In this document: piece by piece, positions 46,549 through 58,555 of the stretch | Position numbering within the stretch: position 1 is the stretch's first letter | Layout: each line of letters begins with the position of its first letter | DNA from: Ophioderma brevispina | Taxonomy: Eukaryota; Echinodermata; Ophiuroidea; Amphilepidida; Ophiodermatidae | DNA: 64,000 bases | Reading direction: 5' to 3' | Assembly (NCBI GenBank): GCA_023653785.1 | Contig: JAMKCH010002864.1 | Coordinates: 1-64,000, forward strand | Translations under genes and position numbers: made by a program | Notes under the pieces: model-generated | Databases searched by the model: none | What the model was told of the DNA's origin: nothing | What the model saw: only the letters and a program-made list of their open reading frames with translations

Positions 46549-46742
46549 ATTGACAGGAGGATACTTTTTTTTAGGATACGAATTTCACTGAGTGGTTGTA
46601 GACCACCTACCGAGAACGTTTCGAAGGTTTATTGACAATATGTGCAAATAAAACCGCAACCTTGTTTTTCCACTTGCCCTTTCTATCGTATCGTTCCCCA
46701 TAGAAAACCATGCTTTGACTTTCAGTCGTGCACGACAGAAAC
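46545..46742 (-). mobile_element. family 1 element, inverted and truncated
   Basis: It runs TTTAAATTGACAGGAGGATA, GTGGTTGTAGACCACCTACC, GAGAACGTTTCGAAGG and CAGTCGTGCACGACAGAAA, then stops. It shares the TTTAA terminus with 46310-46548, so the two are fused tail to tail. Confidence 0.8.
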
Positions 46743-46767
46743 ATGTCTTACCATAGGCTTTCCTTTT

Positions 46768-47166
46768 TGTGATATTGCAGTTTTAGCTCAAATTTGAGCT
46801 GCGAGGGCACTTCCAAAAAAGTGTGTATCCCATGAAAATGTTGATTTTGACATTCCAAAAGGGTTTTATTCTTAGCTAGCACTTCCTCAAAATTTGACTT
46901 GGATGCTGTTAGCTATTTTGAAACTGCAAGCTTTTTAATGAAATAAAAATGCCCTCCATTGAAATGCACCACAGAAGAAAGTTTGTTGATCCCTGTTAAT
47001 TCCATTGAGTGTTTTCATCAATGTTATTGATGCAGGGGAAAATGGTTTGGTTATTTTGAATCAGCCGAAATATGATCAACATTCTGATGATGGCCCACCT
47101 GTTAAAATGTACTTTTGGAAGTGCCCTCCACAGTCCAATTTAAGCTAAAACTGCAATATCAAGAAG
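46768..47166. mobile_element. 0.4-kb element with roughly 55-bp inverted ends
   Basis: GATATTGCAGTTTTAGCTCA and GAGGGCACTTCCAAAA on the left pair with TTTTGGAAGTGCCCTC and TAAGCTAAAACTGCAATATC on the right. It is non-coding. Confidence 0.8.
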
Positions 47167-47169
47167 GCG

Positions 47170-47840
47170 AGATGGAAGTTGCATGGAATGATTCCTACAG
47201 GCCAAAACATAGGTATTGCCACAAAAATATGAAGGGTGATAAGCAAAGCTTATTAAGTTATGGTCAAAATATGAATTTTTGGCAAATGGGGCGGCCATTT
47301 TGGATTTTTGTTGATGGCAGGGGAGATTACCTGGTTTTCGCACATTTTTTTCTTCGAAAATGTGATAAGGATCATTAAAGTCATCAATGCAGCCTGTGTT
47401 CCAGTGATTCTGAAACTATGACCCAAATATGTCCCTCTATACCCACCTCCACTTCTCATGTAAATGTTGCAAGCCCGGTTGCAAGCACCCATGTGAATGT
47501 TGACTTTCACAAAGAACCTAAGCTAGGATGCCTAAACTATCAATCTGACCTAAAAGGATTTTATCTCATCAACAACATCCTAACGGATTGATATGAAATA
47601 CATGTACGAAAAATAACCCTTCTGCCTAATCAGCTGGTTGAGACCCTACCTGGGATCTGTTATTTTTATCATGTTCGTGCTAACAATGAGTATTTGAATG
47701 GCCCACGAGATATCCATGTTTTAGGTTTTGCAGCCATCTTTGGGAAAGTAATCTGGGAACTATACATTCACTTGCTTTGCACCTGGACAACATTCCATTT
47801 GTCTGGGTTAGTGTATTGTTTATAAGAGAACTGGCACATT
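47170..47840. other. unassigned region
   Basis: No repeat copy elsewhere in the window and no exon recognised. The frame at 47115-47378 starts inside the preceding element and is not supported. Confidence 0.4.
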
Positions 47841-47849
47841 TAAAAAATA

Positions 47850-48330
47850 TTTGCCCCTCAAGATTTTTTTCAAAATTGTATTTTTTGGCATGGTTGTAAA
47901 GCTTTTATATACATTAGCCCTCACCTTGAATACCGAAGCTTAAATCAGCGCGCTTAATGCGTAAACGAACTGTTTTTATAATTAAGTCGCCGACGACATT
48001 ATTTCAGCAGACACGCTGAAATGGCGTTCAACACAAGCAAACACATCAGCTGATTCAAACGCATGCACCCTGTTTGACCGGTCCTTTGACCTTTGTGGTT
48101 TTAATATCAATGAGTCTAAGTCTATGATCTTCATGTAATAGATGCACTCTTGTTGATTAAGTTACGGCAACCTACAAATTATCTGGATGTCCTTTAGCAT
48201 CTTATTAATGTCCCTATCAGTTTTGGGTATGTATTTATGTGTAAATTCCCCCTATTATTTGCAAAAAAACTTAATTTCAACAAATTCAAATTGAAGAAAT
48301 TTGGAATATTTCTAAAAATGTGTCAGTGCC
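47850..48330. repeat. dispersed repeat family 6, another copy
   Basis: Shares CCCTCAAGATTTTTTTCAAA and AAAGCTTTTATA.ACATTAGCCCTCACC with 42140-42210, and CTGGATGTCCTTTAGC..TTATTAATGTCC with 58410-58440. Confidence 0.55.
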
Positions 48331-48539
48331 ACTTTAAGCCCCAAGATGACTGCTAATCTGAAACACGGATACCCTCTATGCATTTGTGATCCATTTACAC
48401 ATTGACTTGGCCTACTCTAATAGCAATTTAAGAAAACAGGCTCACTGCAACCCCTATTTGGCCACTGTAGCTTACATTTTTTATTCCAACATGCTTCAAA
48501 GCATATGACAGAATAAAACATGCAATCATTGAAGGGGTG

Positions 48540-48710
48540 CAGTAAGCCCATTTCATGTTCAAAATGCAGGGTCATGTGTGTCAGTGGATCACAATTACAC
48601 ATTCCCTGTTGAATTCAGCAACTATGGAATCAAGTGCACTTTTTCTGTAGAATTTATCAGGGTCACTTGTGTTAGTGGGTCACAAACTGGCACACCCCAG
48701 AAAAACAGGT
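48540..48710. repeat. GGGTCA-rich dispersed repeat
   Basis: GTCAGTGG.TCACAA, AGTGCACTTT.TTC, GAATT.ATCAGGGTCA and AGTGGGTCACAAAC match 26330-26450. The family and termini are unknown. Confidence 0.55.
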
Positions 48711-49136
48711 TTCTGCAACAAATACTTCTTTTTGGCCAGACGCTGTTCTCAAGAAGCCCTGTAATTAATCAATCTACATAAACAAAACAAAACAATCAAA
48801 CATTTTTGGACTACTTTGTTTTATCAAACTACAGTTTTACTTACGTTGTGTCTTACATTTATTGTTTCAACATACAACAGGAAAGTTGTTAGAAGTACCA
48901 ACCCGATTCCTTGAAGATAATAAATGATAAATAATAATTCCACATTTATTTTAAATTGAACAAAACATAATTAAGGCTAAAAAGTGGCTTGCACACTGCT
49001 GCCAAATGCCTTATTTTTGGAAGGTAAAACTTGTAATAGACCATTTTAGACCAACATCTTAAAGTGGGAGGGGAGGGACATTCCTCACTGTCATCAGCTT
49101 GCAAACTTTCTATGCAAGTTTTCGACTTAAAGGGGA

Positions 49137-49470
49137 TGGCCCGATTTAAGGATATGAAGTTTTCATCTTGATAGATTTGGCCTTCACCCCAAAATTCCCC
49201 ATCTGTAAAGTTTTGCGCCGATATTACAATCCGTTTGCTGTGAAAGTTAAAAACATGATTTTGTAAGCCCCATAGAGTACTGGTGTAAAATTAATATTGG
49301 TCGACCAAAATGGGGCACATTTTCTCTCATTACTTCCAACCAAGTATCCTTTTGCCCTAAGATTTCACAGGGTAAATGAGAAAAATAGCTTTCTTTGGAT
49401 ACCAAAATGTTTGCCACTTCCGGTAAAATCTGGGGACGAGGCTATTAGCGATCGGGCCATGTACCTTTAA
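49137..49470 (+). mobile_element. TTAAAGG/GGCCCGAT element (family 4)
   Basis: Left end TTAAAGGGGATGGCCCGATT; right end GCGATCGGGCCATGTACCTT then TAA, inverted. It is 334 bp, non-coding, and the undisturbed counterpart of 25776-26313. Confidence 0.87.
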
Positions 49471-49689
49471 TACACATTCCATTGGTCTTTATCACCTTTA
49501 GCATATTTTTAAAACCCTTTTTTTCACACATTTTGAAGAAAAAAATTCCCCCATTTCTAGAAAACAAATGTGTTTTTGGTTTTCAAGCAGCACACACATT
49601 AGACATTTTTTGTTTTTTCTTTTTTTGTATGCTTTTGTAAATTCCCGGCAATAAATAAAGCACAGTAATTGGTCTGTGTGATCTCGCTG

Positions 49690-49935
49690 TGAATAAATTG
49701 CGAAAAGGACCGGGGGGATACGGGGGGGGCTATACATATGAAATAGACAGATAGCCAAAATGCCCCAAAATCGGACTTTTCGGGTAACAAACTTTCTTAA
49801 AAATGGGTCTTTTTAGAAAATTTTGCAAAAATAGGGGTCTTTGGTAAACATTTTTTAAAATTTTCCCCCAAATAGGGTTCTTTGGGTGACAGTGGTAAAT
49901 TTCAAAAATATGGGGTCTGTTGGGTGACAGCAATG
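49690..49935. repeat. degenerate tandem repeat (GGGGTCTTTGGGTGACAG)
   Basis: Four or five units of 40-50 bp with AAAATAGGGGTCTTTGG..ACA. The open frames on the - strand over it are repeat translations. Confidence 0.65.
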
Positions 49936-50464
49936 CTGAAAATCAAAAATCAGTTGAATATCTAGCCACAGTTAATCCTTTTCTCATACCAAGTTGTATG
50001 TTAGTTTTTGCCATTTTAGTTGGGCACACAGAGGGATATTCCTCCATGAACATACTAGCCCAACTCGACACCATTTTCGCAAGGCAAATAACCTGACATT
50101 AATACACAAAGGGAATTCAAGCAAATCCTCTTTGTATCAGCCATCCACCATTACCCACATGCAATCTGACTAACTTAACTGGAACTACTGTTGTCTTTAG
50201 CATTGACTTTTTTAAAAAAAATGTATGATACACTTTGTCTCTTTTGAGTTTGATGTTATACAAGTTAAGCTCTTTGTCATGTGCACTGTACATGTATGCA
50301 GTCTGCAATGAACAAATTTGAATGAATTTCCCAGCAAACATTTCAAGATTGATAGAACTGGCAGCATTTTATTATTTTGTGCTTCAAATTTGATGCCATT
50401 TTCAAATTTGAAATACATGTGTCAAGAACTTCTATGGTATTATTTTTTGACGGAGTATAAATGT

Positions 50465-50505
50465 AACAGATTCTGTGTTTATGTAACAGATTCTGTATTA
50501 ATGCA
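50465..50505. repeat. 21-bp duplication
   Basis: TGTAACAGATTCTGTGTTTA followed directly by TGTAACAGATTCTGTATTAA. Confidence 0.75.
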
Positions 50506-50754
50506 AGGTTGTATACATATCTCGTAAATTATTATTCAAATTTGTATGTGCAATAAGAGGTGAATTTACTTGACTTGACATAAACAACTTGTATAATTTC
50601 CAAAACTTCAACCCCTATCCCAATGCAATGGCAGACACACAAAGGATACTTCTCATAAAACAAAGTATTTCCAGTTGGGTTTCCAGTTAAAGTTGCATGT
50701 TCTGATCGTCTTTTTTGGACTCCCTGATCTCCCGAAGTAAATAGATTTTTGATA

Positions 50755-50840
50755 TCAGATGAAGGCATATTTTTCTCATTGTCATCCTGAAATTGAGCCC
50801 TCAAATCCTTTGTGGACCATACACAAAATAATCCCATCCC
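50755..50840 (-). mobile_element. family 5 fragment
   Basis: TTTTTCTCATTGTCATCCTG and TTGAGCCCTCAAATCC match 58638-58681. Only the central part of the family remains. Confidence 0.55.
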
Positions 50841-51044
50841 CAGAATCCATTTGGTTCAAATTAGATTCACACAAATATATGCAGGTGTACTACCATGCCA
50901 TGTGTAATGTGATCTGGAACCATTGTTGGAATTCACACTTGGTCAGTTTTGAGACTGCCTTCCTGAAGGTGTTAGAGTTCTTCTTTGAGTCGCCTGGGGC
51001 AGTCGGCAGGCAACAATTGAATGTACACATTGCAATGGTGGTTT

Positions 51045-51126
51045 AATTCATATGGATTGTAATGTGCAAATTCATATGGATTGTAATGTGCAAATTCATA
51101 TGGATTGTAATGTGCAAATTCATATG
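51045..51126. repeat. perfect 24-bp tandem repeat, 3.4 copies
   Basis: The unit AATTCATATGGATTGTAATG then TGCA occurs at 51045, 51069 and 51093, and in part at 51117, with no mismatch between copies. Confidence 0.92.
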
Positions 51127-51129
51127 TTG

Positions 51130-52440
51130 CCGACTTGGCTGTTTCAGGTAGCTTAAGGACAGTGTCAACCCTGAGTTTCCGAGTATCTATTTTGGTTTGG
51201 AACTTTGCAAATATTTGATTATTGTATGTAAAGTATACATTTCTTGAAAGAAAATGGGACGATGAACCGATGGTGGCATCAGATTAATGTAAAACTTTCC
51301 GATTTTAGAAAATACTAAAAAAACATGAGTTCCCCAAATTTTTTCAGAAGCAATAACAAAAACATTTGAATTTTCATGATTTCTTATGTTATTTTTTTTA
51401 GAAACAAGACAAATTTGTCTAGGAGTTTTTTTAATTTTTTTTAAACAGCTACTTTTGAAATATAAGGAAAAATGTCTAAGTGTGATTTTTACTTTCTTTT
51501 CCAAAATTTGAGTATATATTGGAGAATATCTTTAGCTAGAAATCAAAATGAAAAATTGAGAAAAACGTTCCTAGAGAAGACCGATTGCTATCTCGGAAAG
51601 TTAAACCATACCTTTTACTTCGGTATTTTTGGAGTTATCTTGTCTGAAAATTAGCTAAATTTTGCGAAAATTGAACATTGAGAAAATCTGTTTTAGTAAA
51701 AAAGTGATTTTTCACGCCATTTCAAGCTGTCTCTTTCTCAAATAACTTTACCTTTGAACTTCAAAATTGAGTATGTTGTGCAAGTGATGAAAAGACATCT
51801 TTATACACTATTGAATCAAACCTCTTTTGTCTCTAACTCCAGAAATCAGAAGAAATTGAAATTTCATCTGGTCTAAATTAGCGCTTTGTTTACATTTTCA
51901 AATATTGTTTTTCGTTTTTCCAAGATGCGTTTGCGCAAAAGTACATTAAAACACGCGCACGCTTCATTACGCAGCAAAAATTCACCGCGCGACGCGATGC
52001 CGCACCTTGCGCATGACGGCGTGAAATGTGCTTAAATTCCCGCCGTTAAGACCATGTGGTATTTGTGACTTTAAATGGTCAAATAGCTGTTTTAAATCGG
52101 CAAAAAAATACAGCTCAGGATTGTCTGCAGTGGATAACCTTTGTTGGTAACGATAGAACACAGGTTGATGTTTAAAATTGTGCAAAAATCAGAATTTTGT
52201 GTAAAAAACAAGCACTAGGGTTAACACTGCCCTTAAACAAAGGACACAAGCCAAGTGGGCAGGTGCCCAGTCTTGCAAACAACCAAGTGCAACATCCAAA
52301 TTTTGCAAATCGCATCACTCGTATCATTGAGACTGAAAACTGCGAGGAGGGAACATCCACCACATATATATATATAGAGCACATAAAACTTGGAACCCCA
52401 AGAGGCAGTGTCCATTTAGAGACATAGGTAAATATAAACA
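51130..52440. other. unassigned region
   Basis: AT-rich, with no exon or repeat recognised. A short (TA)n run is at 52364-52375. Confidence 0.45.
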
Positions 52441-52454
52441 GAGAACATGATTAG

Positions 52455-53160
52455 TTTTGTAGATGACCTTTGACCTGAAACGTGTTGACTCATTTCAGAG
52501 ATCTTACCCAAAGATTATCGCCACAAACTTAGCTTAATACTGAAGTCTGCCTTTTAAAAAAAGAAAGCGCTTTATAGTTGACCTAACCAATATCAACAAT
52601 GACCTCATTTGATCCCAGATGACCTATGAAATGTGTCAACTCACCTCAGGTCCACACCAAACACAATATAACCAGGTTTAGTTGATATTTAAGAATTTTT
52701 CATATCAGTGCCTTTGCCATAACCTAACCAAAAAGCATTTGGTTTTTATGTTATGAGCAAAAAAGTGTCCAATTTTGGTCCACTAATAGCCATTTTGCAG
52801 CGTATATAATGGCTAGCTTACAAAATGACATTTTACCTCTCACATCAAACAGATTAAAGTACTGGTGTGAGAATTAACAGGTGGGGTATAGGTGTAAAAA
52901 CTTAATTGTAATTTGGGGCATCCCCCTTAAAGTATTCCATGAAAAACATGTATCAATGGGAAATGAATACGGCCATCTGCATGATGTTACAAGTTCGTGC
53001 TTTATTCTCCACTGAATTTGAAATGTGTTTTTCATGGAATATGCAAGCCCCAGATCACTTACCTAATCAAAATTGACGATGCCCTCACTGGATACCCATG
53101 TGACCTTTGACCTAAAATGTGCAGCTCACCTTGGGCCCCCCAACCAAAGATTATTAACAG
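52455..53160 (-). repeat. TGACCT-rich degenerate tandem repeat
   Basis: TGACCTTTGACCT occurs near 52468 and 53102. Each is followed by AAA.GTG..GACTCA or GCAGCTCACCTTGGG and then CAAAGATTAT. A third unit near 52600-52670 is worn. It is related in composition to the AGGTCA repeats, but the unit differs. Confidence 0.6.
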
Positions 53161-54690
53161 CCTCCATATAAAACCTAACCATTCCCCTTTCTTTTGGCTA
53201 AGCCTGAGGACAAAAAATTAATGTGAGCAAATTTAATATATAAATGGTTAAAACAAAGGTCACACAAGATTACAACTTAGGTCATTTATTATAGCACCAC
53301 ACTTCATTATATCTCCACCAGTGATGTAGTGGTAACATTTGTTGTGTGTGTATACTCCTTTATGCCGAAAGTTCAAAACACCAAGCCTAAGTCTGCAAAG
53401 ACAGGGCGATTATAGGTGATTTACACACAGTCTACGGACGTGCGTATAGCCTAATTACTATTTTCCGCGTATACGTGCTTATACTTATAAAGGGTTATAA
53501 TTTATTTACGTATACGGCGTATACGATCGTATACCCTCCACTACACCACGGGTCTCCACATTTATAACGTGATACTCAAGCAGTTGGGAAGGGCATTATA
53601 TGCTGAATGTTCCCTAACCATTTTGGAGTGACATAATAGAGCTTTTCACACTGCTCACCTTCATTTCCAGATTTCCAATCAGTCACCAAATTCATTCTAA
53701 ATCTTTAGGAACTCCTACACTTGCATCACTGTTGTGCCCTTTCAAACATTCAATTTCCTTGCTTGATTTTATAAAATTTAAACTATAACTTTGCGGTTCT
53801 TAGCTTTCGCGCTCTCTATATTCGTAGAATATACTGCGTGGGCAGCCTACCTATCAGGTTTACCTGTTAGGTTGAACCTAGCTTTTTGGTTGACAAAGAC
53901 TTGCAACATCCATCCATACATCCAGCAAGTGGCATACCGACCGGGGGCGTGAGGGGGAATTTGCCCACCCCCCCCTCCTGGCTTTCAAAAAAATTGAGAC
54001 GATATGGACCAAACAAGCTTTTCATCCTTTTTGGAAATTTCGACCAATTTCAGCCTAAATTTGGGCAAATTAAGTAAATTCGGCGATTTTTTGCACTAAA
54101 TGCGCGCATTTCATCAGAGGATACTTAATTGAAGGAATCACCGGGAAGACTTAAGAATTTTGCCCCCCTTGCTGGATGATCTTGGAAATTTCCCCTCTTG
54201 ATTGACTGCCTCGGTATGCCCTGATCCAGCATGACAGATGAACGAACACCAAGTGGTCCTTCACCATAACTGGCGGCCCACAAAAAAAAACAAACTGTTT
54301 TTTTTTTTTTAATTGATTTAAAAATAGCTGCAATATTCTTAAAAAAACAGTGATCAATGCAAATTCGATCATCTCTGCAAGTGTGTGAAAAGCTCTATTA
54401 TCTGTTATGTAGGTTTGACATAAATAAACATATAGAGCTGCTATACTCTGGCTCATAATTTCTTGGACTGTTTCTAACGATGCCGATTCCCCACCAAAAC
54501 AGCGCACGCATATAGTGGTGAGCACTAAGACGCAGTACATGCAACGATCAACGCGCTGCTTTTGTTATGTCCAAGAAATTATGGTCGCATTGTTATTGCT
54601 CCCCTTTGATTAGTACCATATAGGCAGGCCACTTCAACCATGCCAATTTGATACAAATAGGCCGAGGCCTGCAAGTTAGTTTGTGCTGCT
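53161..54690. other. unassigned region with a CGTATAC cluster
   Basis: No gene recognised. Between 53466 and 53535 CGTATAC-like words occur four times in 70 bases. C-runs are at 53968-53975 and a T-run at 54299-54310. Confidence 0.4.
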
Positions 54691-54691
54691 A

Positions 54692-55721
54692 TAGTCCTAG
54701 AGACCGAATTAGGCGCCCAATTGCGCGTCTGACGTTTTGACGGTGCAGAATGACCCCAAAAGAGAGTGACCCCAAGTTTGGCAAGAGATTTTGTGTGCAG
54801 AATTTGCGAGAAGGGAGCTGGAGGGATGGTTGGAACAGGAGGAGGGAGGAAAGCTGTGTGATGGGGAGTCAGTGAAGGAGTTCACATACTTGGGGATAAG
54901 GTTAGTGGGGGTGGTGGTGCGGGGGGCGTGACAGCTAGAGTGAGTGAGGTATGGGTGAAGATATCCTTTGAAGATGACAAGTAATGGTGTATAAGAGTTG
55001 TGTGAGATCAGTGATGTTGTATGGGAGTGAGACGTGGTTCTGAGCGAAATGAGATGGGGATTTTGAGGACAGAGGAGCAATGATGAGATGATGTGGGGGT
55101 GAAGTTGATGGACAGGAGAGAGTGGACTGAGGACTTGATGCAGATGTTGGGTTGAAGAGGCGGAGGGACGGTTGGCGAAGGCGAGAATAGTGTACGTTGG
55201 GATGGATGTGTTGAGGAAGGAGGACGAGCATGTTTAAGGAGGGCTTTTGAGTTCGAGGATCGAGGAGGAGGGGACGTCCACAGAAGACATGGAAGCAGCA
55301 GTGGAGGAGGAGGAGTAGGAGTTGGATTGAGGATGGAGGATGCATTGAATTGGGGAAAGGAAGGATGGAATAAGGGCGGGTGCTGCGAATGTGAGGTGAT
55401 TGAATCCGGCCACCCCCGTTGACGGGGATAAAAACCGGCAATTTAAAACTTTGTTTAGTAATAGTAGTAGTAGTAGATAAATACAAGCCGTGTGAAGAAT
55501 AATCTGAACAGTCAAGCTTATTAAAGTTTACTTGCATGATTATTGTCTGTGGGTCAAAATCCGACTCAAATAGGCATTTTTGACACTTCAAATCATATTT
55601 GTTGGAACATGCTCTGCCCATGGCCCATATACCACATTCAAACCAATCAAAGTCTGTGCTGCGCTGATGACAAGCTTTATATACGCGCAATTGGGCACCT
55701 AATTCTGTCCCTGACTATAAT
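54692..55721. mobile_element. terminal-inverted-repeat element, copy B (host of a LINE insertion)
   Basis: Left end TAGAGACCGAATTAGGCGCC then CAATTGCGCGT; right end ACGCGCAATTGGGCACCTAA then TTCTGTCCCTG. The interior flanks match copy A at 6042-6724. About 700 bases of LINE sequence (54775-55475) occupy the middle and are absent from copy A. Confidence 0.85.
54775..55475 (+). mobile_element. 3' part of a LINE, reverse transcriptase C-terminus
   Basis: Broken frames read VKEFTYLG (54874), SVMLYGSETW (55011), SEMEMGILRTEER-like (55043), LMQMLG (55138), GHVLR-like (about 55200) and GRGRPQKTWKQ (55270-55300). These are the landmark blocks near the C-terminus of many invertebrate LINEs (MLYGSETW, then GHVLR and GRGRP). 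The 3' end is AATCCGGCCACCCCC, GATAAAAACCGGC, then (TAG)n at 55463-55476, a microsatellite tail. The 251-codon frame on the opposite strand is an antisense by-product. Confidence 0.87.
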
Positions 55722-56690
55722 ATGGACAGAAGATGTGGCCGATAATATAGAGGAAAGCTTCTACATTCCCACAAATCCGGTGATCATCAAGGTTAACACC
55801 CTAGGAGAATCAATAAACGGATGGGGCACCTTTCCCAGACGCATGTTCATGATGGGCGCAGCCATTTTAAAATAGGGCGTCTGTTTCTAGCACTTAATTT
55901 CATTATAGAGGCGTAGCTTATTTTCCTTATTGAATGCTTTGATGTTAGGTAATGAAAACACTTTTGATCTGATTGGATTTGATACTCAAGACATTCGATT
56001 TCGATGAATCACGTTCTCTGAAAAGGCTGGTGCTGCGAGAAGGAGGTGATGGTAATTGCCAGCACCTTCCTTTTCTGCTACCAGAAGTGATCCATATTGC
56101 CGAATTGATGCGTGTGTCTGCGGGGGTGGCTCAGCTATTCCGTGCTATGAATGGGAGGAAAAGAAAAAGAAACATAAATACGGAATAGCAAAACGGCAAT
56201 GTCAGAGCCCTGGGTATAGCAATTACATTGGCACCAGATGCATGTGTTGCATGCTATTCTAGGCATAATAAAGCCCAGTGTACTAATAACATGCACTTAC
56301 ATTTCCCCGATGTCTTCCCCACCTTCTTAAAATATCTTGATTGGTTCATACAGTGTATAAGATGATATCACCACTGAGTAACCCAATCAAATGAGTAGAC
56401 CTTCCAAACCCTATGTATAACCCAACCATTGGCGGTAATTGCCCTGGGGGTTGAATTGATATGGCATGGATTATAAGACAGTCAGCTAAACAAGGGCAGA
56501 AAAGATACCCCTTTAATTACTCTCTTGGTCAGCTATCGGGTTTGCCGCCAGATTACTGAGCTGTGACAAGAAAAAAAGAAAATTCCACCACAAAAACATT
56601 GAATAATGGCAGTTAGGACCTATATTAAAATTCTTTAAAAAATAAGGACAGCGGTCCCCAAATAGGTCGTCCGATTTATGTGGTCAAAGA
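55722..56690. other. unassigned region
   Basis: Open frames at 55700-55875 and 55973-56262 have mixed composition, but I could place no family or matching splice sites. No repeat copy is seen. Confidence 0.4.
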
Positions 56691-57560
56691 TTAACTTGAT
56701 CCCTCACTGACACTTAAAGCTGGAAACTTTAACCAAAACTGCCTCCCCTGTGCAAGATGTAATGACCCTAGTTGACCCTGATGACCTTTTTGTAACCATC
56801 AATCTGCGACCCCACATAAGACCCCTTGTCTCAATAAGCAGTAAGTTTGAAATTGAGCCACAGCACTAAAAAGTTAGATAGATATTTTAAACAATTAAGT
56901 GGACACCACAGCACAAATATGATCATAGGAGTGACCCTTGATGAGGGGGGGTCCTTGGACCTTCAATCTATGACCCCACCATAAGATAGCGTCTCATGTA
57001 TAATATAACAAATATGAACTTCAGCCATCACGCACTAAGAAGAAGCAAACACAGTTTTACCAAAAGTGCATACCCACATGCACACATATGACCCTAAGTG
57101 ACCCTGAAGACCTTTGACGTTCATCTTAAGATCCCACATAAGACCCCCGCCTCAATTGAAAGCATACAAAGTATAAACTTGATCCATACTGCACTAAAAT
57201 GCTAAACACATTTTAACAAGTGTATACCACATGCACAAGATAGACCTAAGTTGGCCCCTGAATGCCCTTTTGACCACATTGTGACCCCCACATAAGACCC
57301 TTGTATCAATGTATAATAAGCATACCAAGTCTGAACTTGATCCAACACTGAACACTAAAATGCTAGACATTTTATCCTAAAGTGTACGCCACCATGCACA
57401 AGATATGACCCTAAGTGACACCTAAATGACTTTTTTGATCTGCTCATCTATTACCCCACATAAGACCCCTTGTCTCAATGGATAAGCATACCAAACTATG
57501 AACTTGATCCATCACTGCACTAAAATCTAGACAAACATTTAATCAAAAGTGATACCAAAA
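56690..57560 (+). repeat. roughly 175-bp tandem repeat, about 5 copies
   Basis: Each unit has ATGACCCTAAGTGACCC, GACCTTTTTG, CCCCACATAAGACCCCTTGT, CAAGT.TGAACTTGATCCA, CACTGCACTAAAATGCTAGA and CATTTTA.C.AAAGTGTATA. The units diverge by substitutions and short gaps. No reading frame is kept across them. Confidence 0.85.
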
Positions 57561-57859
57561 GTTGACAACACACGACTGACACACAAAATCATGCGTGCCA
57601 AGAAAGACTTCCTATCGTCGACCTAAAATACAGTGTCCCTTGAATGCATGTGTCATCTGTCATTTCGGTTAATTTAGGGTTTAAATACACCACACACTAC
57701 CAAAACAAGCTATTATGTCCTCTTGCAGATGACAAAAAAAATGTCAAGAGGACTATGTTGGCACGGTTAAATAATTGTTCAGAATGTGGAAGTATTAAGA
57801 TGTGCAACAGTGAGTTCATTGTTCTTTATATTGTAATATAAGCAAATCAACAATTACCT

Positions 57860-58550
57860 TTTGTTTTTACTTTAAGGCAATTTTGATATTTTGCATGGTG
57901 TAAAGCTTTTACATAAACCTCACGCCCTGAAATGATTAAGACCAACACAGAACCCTTGGCGACGGAAAATAAAAAAAAACCTGTTTTAACGGGCCGACCG
58001 ACCCTGATTTTTCGTTTTGAGAATTGTTTTTTAGTTTTTCCAAAAATCATGTAAAATCAGCTCCTATGTTTTTAGCCCAAATGTATCAATTTCGGCAAAA
58101 GTTTTGAAAAAGAAAATCGTTTGTAAAGTTTTTAATTTTTCTCTTGGATTTTCGGAGTTTGGGACTATTTTAGGCCAATTGTGAGCTCCAGAAAAGAAAA
58201 AAAAATATAAAAAAAAGAAGAAATTCGCCCGACCGGCCGAACCCTACTCGAAGGTACGCTCGCCTGTAAAAACAGGGGTTTCTTTTTTCGTTTTAATATG
58301 TTTTGGTTGTAATAAAAATTTCCCCAATGAGTAACGAGTCTTGATATTTATGTAATAGACACAGTTGTTTAAGTTATGGACAAACTTAAAGTTGGCATGC
58401 AAATATCTGGATGTTCTTAAGCCCTCTTAATTAATGTCCTATTGTTTTTGGGTATATGTTTTTTTAGTGTAACATATCTATCATTCTTCCAATGGCCTAG
58501 ATATCATTTGCGAATTCAAGGAAATTCATATTTGTGTGACAATGGCCAGT
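57860..58550. repeat. family 6 remnants and low-complexity DNA
   Basis: TTTTGCATGGTGTAAAGCTT (57890) and ATCTGGATGTTCTTAAGCCC (58407) match 47890 and 48180. Between them lie AAAAAATATAAAAAAAAG-type runs and GGGCCGACCGACCCTG. Confidence 0.5.
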
Positions 58551-58555
58551 GCCGC

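Noticed and set aside
54935..55690. 251-codon open frame on the - strand, the longest in the window
   Set aside because: It is antisense to the LINE reverse-transcriptase C-terminus on the + strand; its serine/proline-rich product comes from the purine-rich LINE strand.
57725..57840. Possible + strand exon after CCTCTTGCAG (CSECGSIKMCNS)
   Set aside because: The acceptor is good, but no partner exon or recognisable domain was found and the frame ends in AT-rich sequence.
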